Origin: Corynebacterium glucuronolyticum DSM 44120 | Lineage (GTDB): Bacteria > Actinomycetota > Actinomycetes > Mycobacteriales > Mycobacteriaceae | Length of the DNA stretch: 64,000 nt | Assembly (NCBI RefSeq): GCF_030440595.1 | Contig: NZ_CP047452.1 | Coordinates: forward strand, 744,001 to 808,000 | Direction of reading: 5' to 3' | In this document: positions 32,891-41,197 of the stretch, one piece after another | Layout of the letters: each line of letters starts with the position of its first letter | Numbering within the stretch: the first letter of the stretch is position 1 | Position numbers and translations under genes: made by a program | Notes under the pieces: model-generated | Seen by the model: only the letters and a program-made list of their open reading frames with translations | What the model was told of the DNA's origin: nothing | Databases searched by the model: none

Positions 32891-33566
32891 CTACCGAAGG
32901 CTCAAAGAGGCTTTGAACGCGGCCCTAGCTGTTTCTGGATCGGACCCGTTCGACATGATTCGGATATATCCACAGCTGGAGCTCAGCAGGCTAGGTGTGG
33001 CGGCAGCGTCTCCACAGAGTGTCTTTGTCGCTTTCGTCGATCTCGATTTCATGAAGGAAACTTCGTATGAGGTAGACGTTGCTGAAATCTCCGTGCAAGA
33101 TGCAAAGGCGGTGAAAGCGCTGCCGATTCGAGCTCTTGACGACGAGGCCCCGATGGCAGGAATCGCCTTCTACGAAGACAAGATCGAACTCACGGATGAA
33201 ACCGGTCTGGGATTGGGGATTCGGAAGATTTCTGTACGACGGCAGATGACCACCGATAGTGTGGCAGACCTCGTCCTTGCATCAGATCGTGCGCTCGCTA
33301 TGGACTACCCGGACGCTCTTCCTCTTTGCAAGGAACAAGCGGCGCTTCTGTCCAAGGTACTGACCGCGCTTAAAAGCTCAGCTAGACTCAGCTACAAGCA
33401 ATTAAGCCCTGGCGTATCGAAAGCCCGTGCCATAGGTGAAAACTTCCTTCTGACCGTACAGGCAGGTAAAGAAAAGAAGGAAGCGGGAAATCCCACCCTA
33501 GCGCACCAAGAATCACGGCAGGGGCCCATCCTTGAGATTGCACGGCCGACAGGTGGCATTGCGTGA
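32868..33566 (+). CDS. Possible sliding-clamp-like replication protein
   Basis: This is a 232-aa protein with an AAAGGAGG ribosome site. Its alternation of helices and strands (RRLKEALNAALAVSG; ISVRRQMTTDSVADLVLAS; ARAIGENFLLTVQAG) recalls beta-clamp-like domains in some actinophages, but no catalytic motif can be checked. The last ~30 residues are Lys/Glu-rich. It precedes a WhiB-like gene with a four-base overlap. The clamp assignment is tentative. Confidence 0.4.
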   Translation: MHMMVTCDYRRLKEALNAALAVSGSDPFDMIRIYPQLELSRLGVAAASPQSVFVAFVDLDFMKETSYEVDVAEISVQDAKAVKALPIRALDDEAPMAGIAFYEDKIELTDETGLGLGIRKISVRRQMTTDSVADLVLASDRALAMDYPDALPLCKEQAALLSKVLTALKSSARLSYKQLSPGVSKARAIGENFLLTVQAGKEKKEAGNPTLAHQESRQGPILEIARPTGGIA

Positions 33567-33973
33567 GCAAGAAGCAGCTGCCATCATGGCGGGTATTCGA
33601 GGACCAGTTCAAACTCACCGGCGCGATATGTCGGCGCCCTGCGTTTCGGGAGACACCAAACCTGTGGGAAACCCCAGGGCGAATGAAACGCGAGGACTGC
33701 CTCGCCCGCTTCGAGCAAGCTGCTTCATTGTGCCGACGCTGCCCCGCTCTTGATGAATGCCGAAGACGCCGAGACGCACTTGCCGAGGCAGGGTTTGCCA
33801 TCGATGGTGTCGTCGCAGGAGATATACCACTCGAATACTCAACGCATTGTCGTGGATGTGGCGTAAAGCTCGTAACAGCAAAGCAGAAGCCACCCGCAGG
33901 TGTGAAACGACACTGGCGAGCAGGGTACTGCAGAAAATGCTACGAGGCGCTGCGGAAGACGGCTCACAAATGA
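33563..33973 (+). CDS. WhiB-like regulator with C-terminal zinc ribbon
   Basis: This 136-aa protein combines two Cys clusters. The first follows the WhiB plan: an isolated Cys (GAICRR, residue ~23) and CRRCPALDEC (CxxCx5C, residues ~57-66), followed by DGVVAGD in place of the GVWGG turn. WhiB proteins bind a 4Fe-4S cluster and contact the housekeeping sigma factor. The second cluster (CRGCG...YCRKC) is a probable zinc ribbon at the C-terminus, which host WhiB proteins lack. It probably redirects transcription during lytic growth. Confidence 0.75.
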   Translation: MSKKQLPSWRVFEDQFKLTGAICRRPAFRETPNLWETPGRMKREDCLARFEQAASLCRRCPALDECRRRRDALAEAGFAIDGVVAGDIPLEYSTHCRGCGVKLVTAKQKPPAGVKRHWRAGYCRKCYEALRKTAHK

Positions 33974-34000
33974 TGAATAGACAGATCAAGGAGAATCGGA

Positions 34001-35371
34001 ATGCCATGGCTGCGAATTGGGGACAACGTGACAACGCACCCCAAGATGGCGTCGCTTCTCGAAGCCACAGACTTCGATCACCAAAAGAAGCTCACCGTCT
34101 GGGCAGCCTTCGTTTCCCTTGCGACGATCTCCGCCGCACACCTACTCGATGGAGTCCTCGAAATGGGGGCACTAGCCCAAGTCGCGCCTGGCATGGAGAA
34201 AGAGATTCTCGATCTGATGGTTGCTGCCGAGTGGGCGAAGCGCGAGAAGGACGCTAGTGGCCGTTGGCATATCGTGCTTGACCTGTCCGATCCAGAGTTC
34301 GTCCATGCTAGGACGAAGGAAGAAGTTGAACGTGAAAGAACGAGAAGGAACGAAAACCGTAACCCTGAATTTGCTATTCCTGTTCGTGTACGCGATGGGG
34401 ATAAATGCCGTTGGTGTGGCCATGCGGTCAATTTCAATGACCATAAGTCCAGTCGTGAGGGAACGATCGACAGTCTTACTAAGCATGAGGGATCGACCGT
34501 TGACACGATGGTTGTCGCGTGCCGTGGCTGTAATTCCGGTCGCGAACAGTCACCCGATAAATACGAACTTCTGCCGGAGCCGAAGATGCCGTGGTATCGC
34601 GACTCCACGATACGCTGGATCAACGCGCACCCGTATTCGGTGGCCAACGGAATCCATATTGACAACGGCCAACAAGAAATATCCATTGAAACCGAGCAGC
34701 AAAAGGAAGCGAAGCTTATAGGTCTTTCCAGTCCCGAAGAGGATATGCCCACGTGGGCTCAACCATCTGACAAGCAGGCAGCAGCTGAGCCTTGTACCGC
34801 AGCAGGCCCGGCCGACCAGGCAGCGCCGCGACCGCAGCAGTCATCGCAGCCAGCGATGGACAGCGCGACGCAGGAAGCGCCGGACGGCACAGAGGAAGCG
34901 CGACTAGCTCAAGCAGCGCCGCACAAGGCGACCCCGCAGCCAGCGGGTCCACGACAGTCAGAAGAAGAGCCAGCATGGATGCATAAATCGGTAGAAGAAC
35001 TTCGCCAGGAGCAGGCAGCAGCTGAGCCTTGTACCGCAGCAGGCCCGGCCGACCAGGCAGCGCCGCGACCGCAGCAGTCATCGCAGCCAGCGATGGACAG
35101 CGCGACGCAGGAAGCACCGGACGGCACTGAGGAAGCGCGACTAGCTCAAGCAGCGCCGCAAACGGAGGAGAGCGACACCCCTAAATCAAAACCATATCCA
35201 ATAACGACCGCCGGTCATCAAACTGACAATCGTCGGTTGCCCGGGTCGGGTCGGGTCGGGTCGGGTCGGGCATGGTCTGATCTGATCGGGCATGGATTGG
35301 AAGGGTTTGAGTCTAAAGGGCGAGGAAAGCGAGGTAAAAGAGGTAAGCGAGGAGGGAAGGATCGTGGATAA
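34001..35371 (+). CDS. HNH-containing replication-type protein with repeated tail
   Basis: This is a 456-aa protein. The N-terminal ~100 residues (PWLRIGDNVTTHPKMASLLE) resemble phage replisome-organiser-like helical domains. An HNH module follows at about 125-180 (VRVRDGDKCRWCGHAVNF, then VVACRGCNSGR). The second half is a disordered Ala/Gln/Pro-rich tail containing a 151-bp DNA duplication, then (GGGTC)5 at 35243-35267 and a very basic end (KRGKRGKRGGKDRG). Because the pentamer is not a multiple of three, copy-number change would alter the last ~45 codons. Confidence 0.6.
   Translation: MPWLRIGDNVTTHPKMASLLEATDFDHQKKLTVWAAFVSLATISAAHLLDGVLEMGALAQVAPGMEKEILDLMVAAEWAKREKDASGRWHIVLDLSDPEFVHARTKEEVERERTRRNENRNPEFAIPVRVRDGDKCRWCGHAVNFNDHKSSREGTIDSLTKHEGSTVDTMVVACRGCNSGREQSPDKYELLPEPKMPWYRDSTIRWINAHPYSVANGIHIDNGQQEISIETEQQKEAKLIGLSSPEEDMPTWAQPSDKQAAAEPCTAAGPADQAAPRPQQSSQPAMDSATQEAPDGTEEARLAQAAPHKATPQPAGPRQSEEEPAWMHKSVEELRQEQAAAEPCTAAGPADQAAPRPQQSSQPAMDSATQEAPDGTEEARLAQAAPQTEESDTPKSKPYPITTAGHQTDNRRLPGSGRVGSGRAWSDLIGHGLEGFESKGRGKRGKRGKRGGKDRG
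34773..35160 (+). repeat. 151-bp in-frame direct duplication
   Basis: Bases 34773-34923 recur at 35010-35160 with about three differences by eye. The 237-base offset is a multiple of three, so the duplication adds a second copy of an Ala/Gln/Pro-rich block to the protein. Confidence 0.9.
35243..35270 (+). repeat. (GGGTC)5 pentanucleotide tract
   Basis: Five perfect GGGTC units plus GGG lie inside the 3' part of the gene at 34001-35371, just upstream of the next start codon at 35364. Slippage by one unit would shift the reading frame. Confidence 0.85.
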
Positions 35372-35789
35372 GGCAGATTGTTTTGTTCTGGTCGATTGCT
35401 TGAAGGCAGTTGTTAGGCTTGCGCCTTTGCTTGATGATCTGATGGTGCCTACTGTTCCAGCGGCTGGGTCGAATGCGGGAGCGCGTGTGCGCGTGGCAGG
35501 TTCACGTCCGCCATTGGTTGTGCATCCTCTGGATGTGAAGCTAGCGTTGGAGCCGCCGGTGTTTGGGTGGGCGGCGTGTCTCGCCGATGATCTCGGCGTG
35601 CCCCTTCGTGTTCCGCGTCGGCTTGATCTTCGTGCTGCGTGGATGGTTCGGCATCGTAGTGAGCTGTGTGCTCGCGAGTGGGCACCGACAGCACTCGACG
35701 AGCTTGTGGAGCCGGTGCGAATGCTGCGCGACGCGGTGGAAGCGACGCCGGTGGAAAAGCTGCTTAAAAAGCATCGAATAGAGCATTAG
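35364..35789 (+). CDS. Hypothetical early protein
   Basis: This is a 141-aa protein starting with GTG eight bases after GGAGGG, chosen over the longer frame from 35292 because of that ribosome site. It is helical with many Val, Leu and Arg (FVLVDCLKAVVRLAPLLDDL; RMLRDAVEATPVEKLLKKHR) and lacks recognisable motifs. It overlaps the preceding gene by eight bases and is followed by a 117-base gap before the packaging module. Confidence 0.6.
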   Translation: MDKADCFVLVDCLKAVVRLAPLLDDLMVPTVPAAGSNAGARVRVAGSRPPLVVHPLDVKLALEPPVFGWAACLADDLGVPLRVPRRLDLRAAWMVRHRSELCAREWAPTALDELVEPVRMLRDAVEATPVEKLLKKHRIEH

Positions 35790-35906
35790 ATAAGTAGGTG
35801 TTGTTGCAGGCAGGAGTGTATATTTGTACATGCCTTTGTGAAGTATGCGCTATGCTGGTCGCAAGCAACAAGAAGGGATTGATTTAGGTCCCTGATTGGA
35901 GGCTTT

Positions 35907-36179
35907 ATGGGGAGAACTGCTGATCCGGTTTACCGTCGCCGTCGGGCGAAGGTGCTTGCAGGTGACGGTCTCATCTGTGCGTGGTGTGGCTTGCCGATAG
36001 ACAAGTCGATTAAGGCACCTGACCCCATGAGTCCTTCGGCTGATCACATTGTTCCCGTCGCAGCAGGCGGTTCAAATCGTGGCCCGCTGCAGCCTATGCA
36101 CCTTGGGTGCAACAAATCCGCCGGCGCTAAGGGATTCCGCCGAGTACCTCGAAAGCGTCGGCACGTGAGGGTGTGGTGA
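35907..36179 (+). CDS. HNH endonuclease (packaging-associated)
   Basis: This 90-aa protein is a compact HNH nuclease: CAWCGLPID, then SADHIVPVAAGGSNRG (His-Asn core) and LQPMHLGCNKSAG. Small HNH genes directly upstream of terminase genes are common in HK97-type siphoviruses and are required for efficient genome packaging in several of them. It is preceded by GGAGGC and followed by the small terminase. Confidence 0.88.
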   Translation: MGRTADPVYRRRRAKVLAGDGLICAWCGLPIDKSIKAPDPMSPSADHIVPVAAGGSNRGPLQPMHLGCNKSAGAKGFRRVPRKRRHVRVW

Positions 36180-36301
36180 CAAGGGTGGGTGGGGAGGGAA
36201 CCCCTATAAAACCGCAGGTCACGAGAGGGCCCGCATAGCCATCGTACCCCCCCGAGTAAATGACCTTTACCAGGGACGATAGGGCAAGAAAGGAACCGGA
36301 A

Positions 36302-36682
36302 ATGAGATTCTGCATCGCCTGCCGGACTCCACTCAGAGGCCGGCAGACGAAGTGGTGCTCAGATCGATGCAAAAAACGTGTTCAGCGCCACCCCGAGCGA
36401 TACCCTGAATTGCAGCCCGGGACTGGTGGGGTACAGGTACGAAAGCGAGGCCTGGCCTCAGTTTTTGAAGCCGCATCCACGAACGAAGCACTCGCAACCT
36501 ACCAGGCACTTCGTGATCGCCTAGCACTCGAGATCGACGAGTCAGACCAGCCACGTGACGTAGCTATCCTCTCCGCTCGGCTGGCCGATGTCGTCGAAAA
36601 GATAGACCTGCTTACCGACGTCGAAAAGGAGGGGTCAGCACTTGATGAGCTCAGACAGCGACGCCGCAAGCGCGCCGGGTAG
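36302..36682 (+). CDS. Terminase small subunit (with N-terminal zinc knuckle)
   Basis: This 126-aa protein starts at 36302 after AAAGGAACCGG. An N-terminal CIACRTPLRGRQTKWCSDRC zinc finger is followed by the helical body ALATYQALRDRLALEIDESD typical of small terminases in actinophages, which recognise the packaging site and stimulate the large subunit. Its end overlaps the large terminase start by 38 bases. Confidence 0.7.
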   Translation: MRFCIACRTPLRGRQTKWCSDRCKKRVQRHPERYPELQPGTGGVQVRKRGLASVFEAASTNEALATYQALRDRLALEIDESDQPRDVAILSARLADVVEKIDLLTDVEKEGSALDELRQRRRKRAG

Positions 36683-38126
36683 CGTCGTAGGGTCGCAGAC
36701 ACCTAGCTTTATCGCGAAGCCGACACTGGTAGTGACTGACCACTATGACGGTGAAGATTTCATCGACTTAGCGGCTGCTTTCGGCCTGGAGGCAGACGAG
36801 TGGCAAGAAGGCGTTGTAACGGCGGCCATGGGCAGGACCGCAATCTGCGCGCTTGCTGCCCCCAAAGTTGCGTTGTCGGTTCCTCGTCAGAACGGCAAGA
36901 ACGCGATCCTTGAAATTATTGAGCTTGGCCAGGCGGTGCTCATGGGCAGGCGGGTTATCCATACAGCCCACGAGGTTAAGACGAACCAGAAGGCGTTCAG
37001 GCGTCTCAAGGCTTACTTCGACAAGAAGGAGCTTAAGGCGCACGTCCGGCTCATTCGGCAAACGAATGGCCAAGAAGCAATCTTCCTGGATAACGGTGGC
37101 TCCATCGAGTTCATCTCGAGGTCGAAGAACTCCGGCCGTGGCTTCTCCGGAGACACTTTGGTATTCGACGAGGCTCAGCACCTTACCGACGAGACGGTCG
37201 AGTCGCTTCTGCCGATCATCTCCTCGTCGCCTGAACCACAGCAAATCTTCACTGGCACCCCGCCAGCCCCGAACGATCCCTATGGCGAGGTATTTCGACG
37301 CCTCCATGACACGGCTCATGAGGGCTCTGACCCGACCCTGCTGTGGATCGAATGGTCGGCAGCGCCCGAGACCGGGGATGCCGAGGTTGACCCGGACGAT
37401 GAAGCGCTATGGCTACAAGCGAATCCGGCACTCGGGAAGCGAATCACAATGGGTGCAGTCCAGGCGGAGCGTTCAGCACTCAGTGAAGCGGGGTTCCGCC
37501 GCGAACGCCTGGGCTTGTGGGAACAGGAGCGAACAGCCCGCGTGCTGCCACTCGAGGATTGGCAGGCGTGCGCCGATGCCAATCTCGTCGATGATGGGGA
37601 GCCGGTTACCTTCGGTGTGGATATTTCGCCGGATCGCACGTGCGCATCTATTGCGGCGTGTGGCATGACAACGGATGGGCTTCCATGGCTGGATGTCGTT
37701 GAGAATCGACGCGGCACGACCGAGTGGGTGATTCCACGATTGAAAGCCATCCTTGAATCGCAGGAGGCAAGTGCGGTGCTTATCGACGTGTTGTCTCCCG
37801 CCGGGTCGCTCATTGACCCGTTGGAAGCCGCAGGCATTCGAGTATCGAAGATCGGTTCCAACATTATGGCCCGGGCAGCAGCGCAGCTTTATGACGGTGT
37901 CATGACGCACAGGATTCGGCATGTGGATCAGATTCCGCTGAATCTGGCGGCAGCCGGAGCTCGTAAGCGCAAGCTCGGCGACGCCTGGGCGTGGAACCGC
38001 TCGAACGAAGATACAGACATCACGCCACTTGTGGCGGCAACAATGGCTTTAACCGGCCGGACCTACAGCAAGCGGAAGCGGCCTGTGAAACTGAAACGAG
38101 AGCGTAGAAAGGTGGTGGTTTGGTGA
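36645..38126 (+). CDS. Terminase large subunit
   Basis: This 493-aa packaging motor has Walker A VPRQNGKNAI near residue 80, Walker B LVFDEAQHL near residue 170, the coupling motif SPEPQQIFTGTPP, and an RNase-H-like nuclease domain with VDISPDRT and later Asp residues (VLIDVLSPAG). The ATG at 36645 follows AAAAGGAGGGG. A segment of it (37335-37460) has a damaged near-identical copy outside the prophage at 59597-59703. It is followed by portal with a four-base overlap. Confidence 0.93.
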   Translation: MSSDSDAASAPGSVVGSQTPSFIAKPTLVVTDHYDGEDFIDLAAAFGLEADEWQEGVVTAAMGRTAICALAAPKVALSVPRQNGKNAILEIIELGQAVLMGRRVIHTAHEVKTNQKAFRRLKAYFDKKELKAHVRLIRQTNGQEAIFLDNGGSIEFISRSKNSGRGFSGDTLVFDEAQHLTDETVESLLPIISSSPEPQQIFTGTPPAPNDPYGEVFRRLHDTAHEGSDPTLLWIEWSAAPETGDAEVDPDDEALWLQANPALGKRITMGAVQAERSALSEAGFRRERLGLWEQERTARVLPLEDWQACADANLVDDGEPVTFGVDISPDRTCASIAACGMTTDGLPWLDVVENRRGTTEWVIPRLKAILESQEASAVLIDVLSPAGSLIDPLEAAGIRVSKIGSNIMARAAAQLYDGVMTHRIRHVDQIPLNLAAAGARKRKLGDAWAWNRSNEDTDITPLVAATMALTGRTYSKRKRPVKLKRERRKVVVW

Positions 38127-39535
38127 TAAGCGGGCTTTCTATCGACGAGAAGAAGCTACTGGAAAAGCTGGAAAACCAGCTAAAGACGCACGAAAAGCCT
38201 AACCAGGTTCATGAAGCCTACTACGACGGTTCCTTCGCGGCCAACCTTTTGAACATCTCAACCCCAAAGCACATCCAGCGCATGTTGCAAACCGTGTGTG
38301 GCTGGGCTGGCACGGCTGTGGATGTTCTCGAGGAGCGTCTCGACTTCCTCGGATTCACGGACGAAACACTCACCGACATTTTCGATGAGAACGCCCTCGA
38401 CGAGGAATCGTCGCAGGTCCATCTAGACGCGATGATTTACGGAATTGGTTTTGTGTCTGTGACCGCAGGTCGCGCTGGGGAGCCGCCGCTGTTGATTCGT
38501 GGTCATGATGCGAAGAGTACGACGGGGATTCTTAATGGTCGTACTCGTCGCCTGGATGCTGCGTTGACGGTAACTGAGGTGAAGGATGAGCGGACGGTGG
38601 CTGAGTTGTGGCTACCGGACCAGATTGTCACTCTCGAGGCTGCCTACGGTGCCCCGTGGGTGGTGCTGGACCGTCAGTTTCACAGTTTGGGGATGGTGCC
38701 GTTGGTGCCGTTCGTTAACCGTGCCCGTACAGGTGCTCGCGGTGGGAAGTCGGATATTACGGCGGCGCTGAGGCGTTACACGGATGCGGCGGTGCGTACC
38801 TTGATTTCGATGGATGTCAACCGGGAGTTTTTCTCGGCGCCACAACGGTATGCGATTGGGTTGGATGCGAGTGATTTTGTGGGTCCGGATGGTGCCCCGA
38901 TGTCACCATGGCAGATTCTCACGGGTCGTGTGTGGACAACAGGGCCGGTGGATGAGCTGGAGAAGGAACCTAAGTTGGGTGAGTTTTCACCTCAACCGGC
39001 TGGCCCGTTTTTGCAGCAGATTGAGGGGTTGGCGCAGTTGGCGGCTGCGGAGGCGGGACTGCCGGGGCATTACTTTGGGCTTCGTGGTGATCAGGCAACC
39101 TCGGCGGATGCGATTCGTGCGATGGAGGCCCGTTTGGTGAAGCGTGCTGAGCGGCGCCAGAAGTCGTTTGGGCGTGCCTGGTCACAGGTCGGCCGTTTGG
39201 TGGTTGCGGGCCGTGAAGGCGTGGATGCAAGCGAGGTTGGACTGTCGGGTACGAGGTGGGGTAATCCTGCCACACCGACGGTGGCGGCTACGACTGATGC
39301 GATGGTTAAGCAGGTGCAGGCGGGGGTGACGCCACAGAACTCGCAGGTGGTGTGGGACCGGTTAGGGTACACCCCGGCGGAGCAGCGCATCATGGCCACG
39401 GAGTTGCGGGAGCGTCAAGCTGCTGACCGTGCAGCCATCATGGCCGGAATCGCCGGAAATAGCCCTGGTGTGGCGGTTGATGAGGCTGCTCGTTCTGCAG
39501 CACGTGCAAGTCGTGACCTAGGTGGTGAGCAATGA
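38123..39535 (+). CDS. Portal protein
   Basis: This 470-aa protein of the SPP1/HK97-like portal type forms the dodecameric DNA gate at one capsid vertex. Conserved regions are NQVHEAYYDGSFAANLLNIS at the N-terminus, a central RGHDAKSTTGILNGRTRR and the TSADAIRAMEARLVKRAERR helix near residue 330. The start is taken as GTG 38123, overlapping the terminase stop (GTGA). The C-terminal ~50 residues are Ala-rich. Confidence 0.9.
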   Translation: MISGLSIDEKKLLEKLENQLKTHEKPNQVHEAYYDGSFAANLLNISTPKHIQRMLQTVCGWAGTAVDVLEERLDFLGFTDETLTDIFDENALDEESSQVHLDAMIYGIGFVSVTAGRAGEPPLLIRGHDAKSTTGILNGRTRRLDAALTVTEVKDERTVAELWLPDQIVTLEAAYGAPWVVLDRQFHSLGMVPLVPFVNRARTGARGGKSDITAALRRYTDAAVRTLISMDVNREFFSAPQRYAIGLDASDFVGPDGAPMSPWQILTGRVWTTGPVDELEKEPKLGEFSPQPAGPFLQQIEGLAQLAAAEAGLPGHYFGLRGDQATSADAIRAMEARLVKRAERRQKSFGRAWSQVGRLVVAGREGVDASEVGLSGTRWGNPATPTVAATTDAMVKQVQAGVTPQNSQVVWDRLGYTPAEQRIMATELRERQAADRAAIMAGIAGNSPGVAVDEAARSAARASRDLGGEQ

Positions 39536-40710
39536 CCTACCGAAGTGACTACGCATTGTCTCTCGATGGGCTGCGCACACTTGCCCAGCGTGACTTGCTT
39601 GCGTGGTGGAAAGAAACAGAAGGCTTAGGGTTCATTGAGCAGAAGCGTCTCCTGTTGGAGCCGTTCGCTTCGATTGTTGCCCAGTACGGTGAGCAGGCCG
39701 CGTACGCTGCAGCGGATTATCTTTTCTTGGAGCGCTCTTTGGACGATACACTGCGTGAGCTGGAATACCCGGAGATTGCTAACCCTGTTGGCTTCGAACA
39801 GGCCAAGGGCGCCTACCAATCGGCAATGTGGGTTGACAACGTTGAGGATACTGCGGCTCGATCGTTGGCATTGCAGAAACTGCAGGGTATTACGAACCGG
39901 CTAGTAGCGGCACCCGCCCGTGAAACAGTTGGGTTGGCAACGCTGAAAGCTGGAACAATGTATGCCCGCGTGCCGGAGCCTGGGGCGTGTGCGTTTTGTT
40001 TAATGCTGGGGTCGCGTGGTGCTGTCTACAGCAAGGACACGGTTTTTAAGGAGATGGAGCAGTATCACGATAATTGCAGGTGTTTGGCGATCGAGTCAAA
40101 AACTGAGAATGATCTGCCACGGGTTAACCGTGATTTGATGGACTTGTCCGATACCCTTAACAAGGAGTTTGGCCATTCTGTCACGGTTAATGATTGGCGG
40201 CAGGTGATGACAGCCCGCCGCCAGCAGGCGGGGCAGAATGTTAAATGGCCGAGGTTACAGTACTGCCGCATTCCCCATTACCGAGGTGATGGAATGTCCC
40301 GGGTGTTTCCTGGTGAGAAGCTACCGCCATTGGATAAGATGCCGGGCCATGTGTTGCATGGGTGGAAGGATCTTAGTGAGGGGGATAAGAAGCGTTTAGC
40401 TGAGGGGAAACCTGTTCGAGGGTGGCCTCATGATGAGAGTCTGGCCGAGGGTCACAGGTGGGACTCAGAGCGTCCGCGTGCGTCGAAGTTCCCCAAGGAC
40501 TGGACAGACCAAAAGATTGTCGATGCTGTGCGAGATACGCTAGAAGATCCGGATAGCTTTTATTCGACCACGGTGCGGCGTCAAGTATGGAAACAGGTGG
40601 ATGGCATACTAATCATGGTTCAATACGATGTATTGCCAGATGGTAAAATTAAGTTCAACACGGCTCATCCGGTTTCTCATGAAAGGAAGAAGGCGATGCG
40701 AAATGATTGA
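39532..40710 (+). CDS. MuF-type head protein with C-terminal EndoU-like toxin
   Basis: This is a 392-aa fusion. The first ~240 residues are a phage MuF/minor-head protein: a helical body, then GACAFCLMLGSRG and YHDNCRCLAIE, the Cys pair typical of VG15/MuF-like proteins. The last ~90 residues match bacterial EndoU-type RNase toxin domains: GHRW (His308), FPKDWTDQKIVDAVRDTLED, VDGILIMVQYDV and GKIKFNTAHPV. Head proteins of this sort are packaged, so the nuclease could be delivered with phage DNA or act in phage competition. A small overlapping gene downstream looks like the immunity protein. The toxin domain is lower in GC than the head domain, suggesting a swapped tip. Confidence 0.8.
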   Translation: MTYRSDYALSLDGLRTLAQRDLLAWWKETEGLGFIEQKRLLLEPFASIVAQYGEQAAYAAADYLFLERSLDDTLRELEYPEIANPVGFEQAKGAYQSAMWVDNVEDTAARSLALQKLQGITNRLVAAPARETVGLATLKAGTMYARVPEPGACAFCLMLGSRGAVYSKDTVFKEMEQYHDNCRCLAIESKTENDLPRVNRDLMDLSDTLNKEFGHSVTVNDWRQVMTARRQQAGQNVKWPRLQYCRIPHYRGDGMSRVFPGEKLPPLDKMPGHVLHGWKDLSEGDKKRLAEGKPVRGWPHDESLAEGHRWDSERPRASKFPKDWTDQKIVDAVRDTLEDPDSFYSTTVRRQVWKQVDGILIMVQYDVLPDGKIKFNTAHPVSHERKKAMRND

Positions 40711-40945
40711 TGACTTCGAAGTCTATCAGCGTGTGTCGGAGCTGCTTTCTGATTCTGTTGATCGTGAGGGAGCAGAATTATCTGTTGAATCCGGGGAACC
40801 CGAGTCAGCTATTTCTGGTCTTTTGGATGAGGCCTACACTTCCGATGCTTTGTCTCAAGAAGTCATTGACTACGTTCAGAGCATTTACACTGATGGGCCG
40901 GTTATTGAAATGTTGGATGCGTTGCGCATGTTTGAGAATCAGTAG
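40703..40945 (+). CDS. Probable immunity protein for the MuF-EndoU toxin
   Basis: This is an 80-aa strongly acidic protein (VSELLSDSVDREGAELSVES and a helical C-terminus). The ATG overlaps the toxin stop by eight bases, the classic position for a polymorphic-toxin immunity gene. It is followed by a strong terminator, separating the pair from the scaffold gene. No family is recognised; the role is inferred from position, size and charge. Confidence 0.65.
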   Translation: MIDDFEVYQRVSELLSDSVDREGAELSVESGEPESAISGLLDEAYTSDALSQEVIDYVQSIYTDGPVIEMLDALRMFENQ

Positions 40946-40968
40946 CAGGGCATTTCGGGGTCGTTATA

Positions 40969-40996
40969 GGCCGCCACCCACGGTGGCGGCCTTTGT
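40969..40996 (+). terminator. Terminator after toxin-immunity pair
   Basis: A 10-bp perfect stem (GGCCGCCACC / GGTGGCGGCC) with a CAC loop is followed by TTTGTT. Confidence 0.85.
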
Positions 40997-41017
40997 TATG
41001 GAAGGAGGAGATTTCCT

Positions 41018-41197
41018 ATGGTGATCGTGAAAGATGATTCGCAACCAGAGGAGTTGGCTTCGGCCCACAAGTCCGCCGCCGATAATTCGTCAAGCAGTGG
41101 GCTTATGGGACGAATTGATGAGATTCTTGATCGTGTTACTACTGGGGATGACCCGTTTGTCGCAACTCGGCGTTATAAAGAATCTCGTACGTGGTGA
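41018..41197 (+). CDS. Small orphan protein downstream of immunity gene
   Basis: This is a 59-aa ORF with an almost perfect ribosome site (AAGGAGG six to ten bases upstream). It reads as an acidic N-terminus (VIVKDDSQPEELASAHKSAA) and a helical C-terminus (LMGRIDEILDRVTTGDDPF). It lies between two terminators with the immunity gene upstream. It may be a second antitoxin or a remnant. Its last codons overlap a minus-strand frame. Confidence 0.5.
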   Translation: MVIVKDDSQPEELASAHKSAADNSSSSGLMGRIDEILDRVTTGDDPFVATRRYKESRTW

